From: Ensifer sp. IC4062 | GTDB taxonomy: Bacteria; Pseudomonadota; Alphaproteobacteria; Rhizobiales; Rhizobiaceae | Length of the DNA: 64,000 nt | NCBI RefSeq assembly: GCF_020193575.1 | Contig: NZ_JADYVD010000030.1 | Location: forward strand, 31,114 to 95,113 | Direction: 5' to 3' | Shown here: piece after piece, positions 61,797 through 64,000 of the stretch | Layout of the letters: each line of letters starts with the position of its first letter | Position numbering within the stretch: the first letter of the stretch is position 1 | Made by a program: the position numbers and the translations under genes | The notes under the pieces: model-generated | Seen by the model: only the letters and a program-made list of their open reading frames with translations | Databases searched by the model: none | What the model was told of the DNA's origin: nothing

Positions 61797-62915
61797 ATGA
61801 AAAAGTCTCTTCTGTCGGCCGTTGCGCTGACGGCAATGGTCGCCTTTAGCGGCTCTGCGTGGGCTGATATTCTGGTCGGCGTTGCCGGCCCGTTGACCGG
61901 CCCGAATGCTGCGTTCGGTGCGCAGCTTCAGAAAGGTGCGGAACAGGCGGCTGCCGATATCAACGCTGCAGGCGGCATCAATGGCGAACAGATCAAGGTC
62001 GTGCTCGGCGACGACGTGTCGGATGCCAAGCAGGGCGTTTCGGTCGCCAACAAGTTCGTTGCAGACGGCGTGAAGTTCGTCGTTGGCCACTTCAACTCTG
62101 GCGTGTCCATTCCGGCTTCGGAAATCTACGCCGAAAACGGCATTCTGCAGATCACGCCGGCCTCCACCAACCCGCAGTTCACGGAGCGCGGCTTGTGGAA
62201 CACGTTCCGTACTTGCGGTCGCGACGACCAGCAGGGTGCGGTTGCCGGTGCCTACCTCGCCGCCAACTTCAAGGACGCGAAGATCGCCGTTGTTCACGAC
62301 AAGACCCCCTATGGTCAGGGCCTTGCCGATGAAACCAAGAAGGCAATGAACGAGGCCGGTCTCACCGAAGCGCTCTACGAAGGCATCAACACAGGCGACA
62401 AGGACTTCTCCGCGCTGATCGCGAAGATGAAGCAGGCCGGTGTTACCGTCGTCTATTACGGCGGTCTGCACACGGAAGCTGGCCTGATCATGCGCCAGAT
62501 GAAGGACCAGGGCCTTAAGGCAACGATGATGTCGGGTGACGGCATCGTCTCGAACGAGCTGGCCTCGATCGCCGGTGACGCCGTTGACGGCACGCTGATG
62601 ACCTTCTCGCCGGATCCGCGTAAGAACCCGAATGCTAAGGACCTGGTAGAGAAGTTCCGCACCGCCGGCTTCGAACCGGAAGCTTACACGCTTTACGCCT
62701 ATGCGGCGCTCCAGGTCATCGCGGAAGGCGCGAAGGCTGCCGGAGGCAACGACCCGCAGGCCGTTGCCGAAGCCATCAAGGCCAAGGGCCCGTTCAAGAC
62801 CGCGATCGGCGAGCTCGGCTACGATGAAAAGGGCGACATCACCCGCCCGGACTACGTCATGTACACCTGGAAGAAGGGTGACGACGGCAAGTACAGCTAC
62901 TTCCAGAACGAATAG
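61797..62915 (+). CDS. livK: Branched-chain amino acid ABC transporter binding protein
   Basis: 372 residues from the ATG at 61797, with GGGAGTAACAAG upstream. A signal peptide ([22 protein letters not shown]) is cleaved before [12 protein letters not shown]. The type I periplasmic-binding fold shows [22 protein letters not shown] ([20 protein letters not shown]) and [25 protein letters not shown], with [11 protein letters not shown]. This is the LivK/LivJ pattern for Leu, Ile and Val, though relatives also bind GABA or other amino acids. It is the last gene of the cluster and a strong terminator follows. Confidence 0.92.
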   Translation: MKKSLLSAVALTAMVAFSGSAWADILVGVAGPLTGPNAAFGAQLQKGAEQAAADINAAGGINGEQIKVVLGDDVSDAKQGVSVANKFVADGVKFVVGHFNSGVSIPASEIYAENGILQITPASTNPQFTERGLWNTFRTCGRDDQQGAVAGAYLAANFKDAKIAVVHDKTPYGQGLADETKKAMNEAGLTEALYEGINTGDKDFSALIAKMKQAGVTVVYYGGLHTEAGLIMRQMKDQGLKATMMSGDGIVSNELASIAGDAVDGTLMTFSPDPRKNPNAKDLVEKFRTAGFEPEAYTLYAYAALQVIAEGAKAAGGNDPQAVAEAIKAKGPFKTAIGELGYDEKGDITRPDYVMYTWKKGDDGKYSYFQNE

Positions 62916-62939
62916 TCATCATTCGTTCCGCTTTTGGAG

Positions 62940-62967
62940 GACCCGGCGTGAAAGCGCCGGGTCTTTT
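62940..62967 (+). terminator. Rho-independent terminator after livK
   Basis: GACCCGGCG pairs perfectly with CGCCGGGTC across a 6-base loop, followed by TTTT. It lies 24 bases after the livK stop. Confidence 0.9.
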
Positions 62968-62983
62968 CATTCGGGTCTGGTTC

Positions 62984-63019
62984 GCAGCACGTCCTATCAG
63001 ACGCGCAAACAGGCTGCGC
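62984..63019 (-). repeat. RIME-like half repeat, inverted and degenerate
   Basis: GCAGCACGTCCTATCAGACG, then CGCAAACAGGCTGCGC. Read on the minus strand it matches the second RIME palindrome with changes in both arms. It lies between the livK terminator and the MarR gene. Confidence 0.5.
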
Positions 63020-63075
63020 TTAAGGGACACGTCTAGTGGTGATGCGCATGCTGCGACCGCCGGTGCAGCGGCGCC

Positions 63076-63528
63076 TTATCTCAGCAGCGACGTACGCAGC
63101 GATGCGATCTCCTGCTTGAGCCTGACGAGTTCAGCGGGCTCCATCCCAGTGGCGCTGGCAATGTCATGCGGAACACGGTCAGCCTTTTTCCGCAAGGCGC
63201 GGCCGCTTTCTGTCAATTTAACACGCACTTGCCGTTCATCGGTCCGGTCCCGGAGCCGCGTTATGTAGCCCATGCCTTCGAGGCGCTTCAGCATGGGAGT
63301 GAGCGTGCTCGATTCCAGAAAAAGCCTTTCCCCCAGACTGCCGACGGTCTGGTCGTCTTTTTCCCAGAGGACGACCATCACCAGATATTGCGGATAGGTG
63401 AGATCCAGCTCGTCCAGCAGCGGCTTGTAAACGCGCGTGAAGGCGTGGTTTGTCGAATAGATTGCAAAGCACAAAAAATTGTCGAGTTTCATAAGGTCTT
63501 CTTGAGAGGGGCTGTCTGCCTTGGTCAT
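63076..63528 (-). CDS. MarR-family regulator, OhrR-like peroxide sensor
   Basis: 150 residues. A reactive Cys at residue 20 lies in DNFLCFAIYS, the OhrR peroxide-sensing position, and the winged helix covers about 55-100 (SLGERLFLESSTLTPMLKRLE). OhrR represses peroxidase genes until the Cys is oxidised by organic hydroperoxide. The divergent gene is not an ohr peroxidase but a Tat-exported alpha/beta hydrolase, so the regulon is unusual or the true ohr lies elsewhere. Three matching palindromes lie in the 217-base gap. The ATG at 63528 has no clear ribosome site; 63492 is possible. Confidence 0.85.
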   Translation of the reverse strand: MTKADSPSQEDLMKLDNFLCFAIYSTNHAFTRVYKPLLDELDLTYPQYLVMVVLWEKDDQTVGSLGERLFLESSTLTPMLKRLEGMGYITRLRDRTDERQVRVKLTESGRALRKKADRVPHDIASATGMEPAELVRLKQEIASLRTSLLR

Positions 63529-63571
63529 TGTTCTAACTCGAATTTTGGTTATGGGATAAAATAAATCGTTC

Positions 63572-63703
63572 GCGATCTAATCGCAAGGTATTGACAGAGG
63601 AAATTCAGCTCGATAAACATCGTACACGATTTAATTGTGAGCGATACGAAGCCGAAAGAGGTCGGTTTTCGTAAGGATTTATATCGCGCACGATGTAATC
63701 GTG
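63572..63703. promoter_or_regulatory. Three similar palindromes, candidate OhrR-type operators
   Basis: GCGATCTAATCGC (63572-63584), CACGATTTAATTGTG (63625-63639) and CACGATGTAATCGTG (63689-63703) share the form CGAT-nTA-ATYG, and the third is a perfect inverted repeat. They lie between the divergent MarR and hydrolase genes, as expected for a regulator controlling both. Confidence 0.65.
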
Positions 63704-63745
63704 AGATCTAAAAACGGGCTGCACGACGGAACAAGGAGCAATTCC

Positions 63746-64000
63746 ATGACAAGCATACAGGCAAGCGCAACGACGGTCATCTCTCGGAGAGACGTGCTGG
63801 CTGGCACTCTGGGTGCCGCTGCGGCAGTATCTGCCATCCGCCCGGCCTCGGCCGCACGTGTCTCGAATGCAAGCACCACCAGCGAAGGAGCAAGGACCAT
63901 GGGCAGCAGGATCACCACCCGCGACGGCGTCGAACTCTATTACAAGGACTGGGGTCCGAAGGACGGCCCGGTGGTCGTGCTCAGCCACGGCTGGCCGCTG
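63746..64000 (+). CDS. Tat-exported alpha/beta hydrolase (partial, runs off the window)
   Basis: The first 85 codons. A twin-arginine leader ([20 protein letters not shown]) is followed by a short linker, then [19 protein letters not shown] and the oxyanion-hole HG in [10 protein letters not shown], the start of a non-heme haloperoxidase/esterase-type hydrolase. The ATG follows CAAGGAG. An in-frame ATG at residue 52 (MGSRITT) matches the start of cytosolic relatives, so the first 51 residues look like an added export signal. It is probably controlled by the divergent OhrR-like protein. Confidence 0.8.
   Translation, partial: MTSIQASATTVISRRDVLAGTLGAAAAVSAIRPASAARVSNASTTSEGARTMGSRITTRDGVELYYKDWGPKDGPVVVLSHGWPL

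Overview
The window looks like chromosomal DNA of a Rhizobiaceae member, most likely Sinorhizobium/Ensifer. The base composition is GC-rich, the genes are densely packed and often overlap by ATGA, and gaps carry palindromes that resemble the Rhizobium-specific intergenic mosaic elements (RIME). The gene sets for an aa3-type oxidase (coxMNOP style), sarcosine oxidase (soxBDAG) and branched-chain amino acid uptake (livHMGF-livK) also fit. The genus is inferred from family knowledge; no database search was run. No rRNA, tRNA, CRISPR array, prophage or insertion sequence was seen.

Layout. 1-5129: a ribitol operon with an ABC transporter (binding-protein tail, ATPase, permease), ribitol dehydrogenase and a pentulose kinase. 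5200-8114: flavin-dependent oxidoreductase, class III nucleotide cyclase and an SRPBCC protein. 8162-11652: an ECF sigma/anti-sigma pair flanked by an exported subtilase and an exported Asn-Ser repeat protein. Three matches to GGAAT-N16-CGTT or CGAT lie in front of these units. 11722-14919: an uncharacterised protein, glutathione synthetase and a beta-lactamase-fold serine hydrolase. 14970-19940 (minus): cytochrome c and a five-gene cytochrome c oxidase operon with two subunit III-like genes. 20160-26310 (minus): FadR-type regulator, PLP gamma-lyase and a complete CUT1 ABC transporter. 26527-28719: a small secreted protein, an M24 peptidase and an XRE-cupin regulator.

28859-45162 is rich in polyamine and guanidino-compound genes. 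It holds a GntR regulator, a PuuA-like ligase, a PuuB-like oxidase, an MBL-fold hydrolase, an aldehyde dehydrogenase, a DMT exporter, an aminotransferase, a LysR regulator, an agmatinase-type ureohydrolase, a PotFGHI-like ABC transporter and a nitrilase-family amidase. Together these could import a polyamine or agmatine-like compound, glutamylate it, oxidise the product and release nitrogen. 45318-49459 looks like a quinone/electrophile detoxification group (two MhqO-like dioxygenases, one fused to a hydrolase, plus an FMN reductase and an SDR). 49660-50914: a Crp/Fnr regulator whose 5' end carries a long perfect palindrome, and a receiver-only protein. 50923-51699: cysQ. 51930-57056: soxBDAG. 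57412-62915: livHMGF, a small membrane protein and livK. 63076-64000: an OhrR-like MarR regulator divergent from a truncated, Tat-exported alpha/beta hydrolase, with three matching palindromes between them.

The least conventional unit is the sigma-factor locus at 8162-11652. An ECF sigma factor, a membrane anti-sigma factor, a secreted protease and a low-complexity secreted protein appear to form one self-contained regulon.
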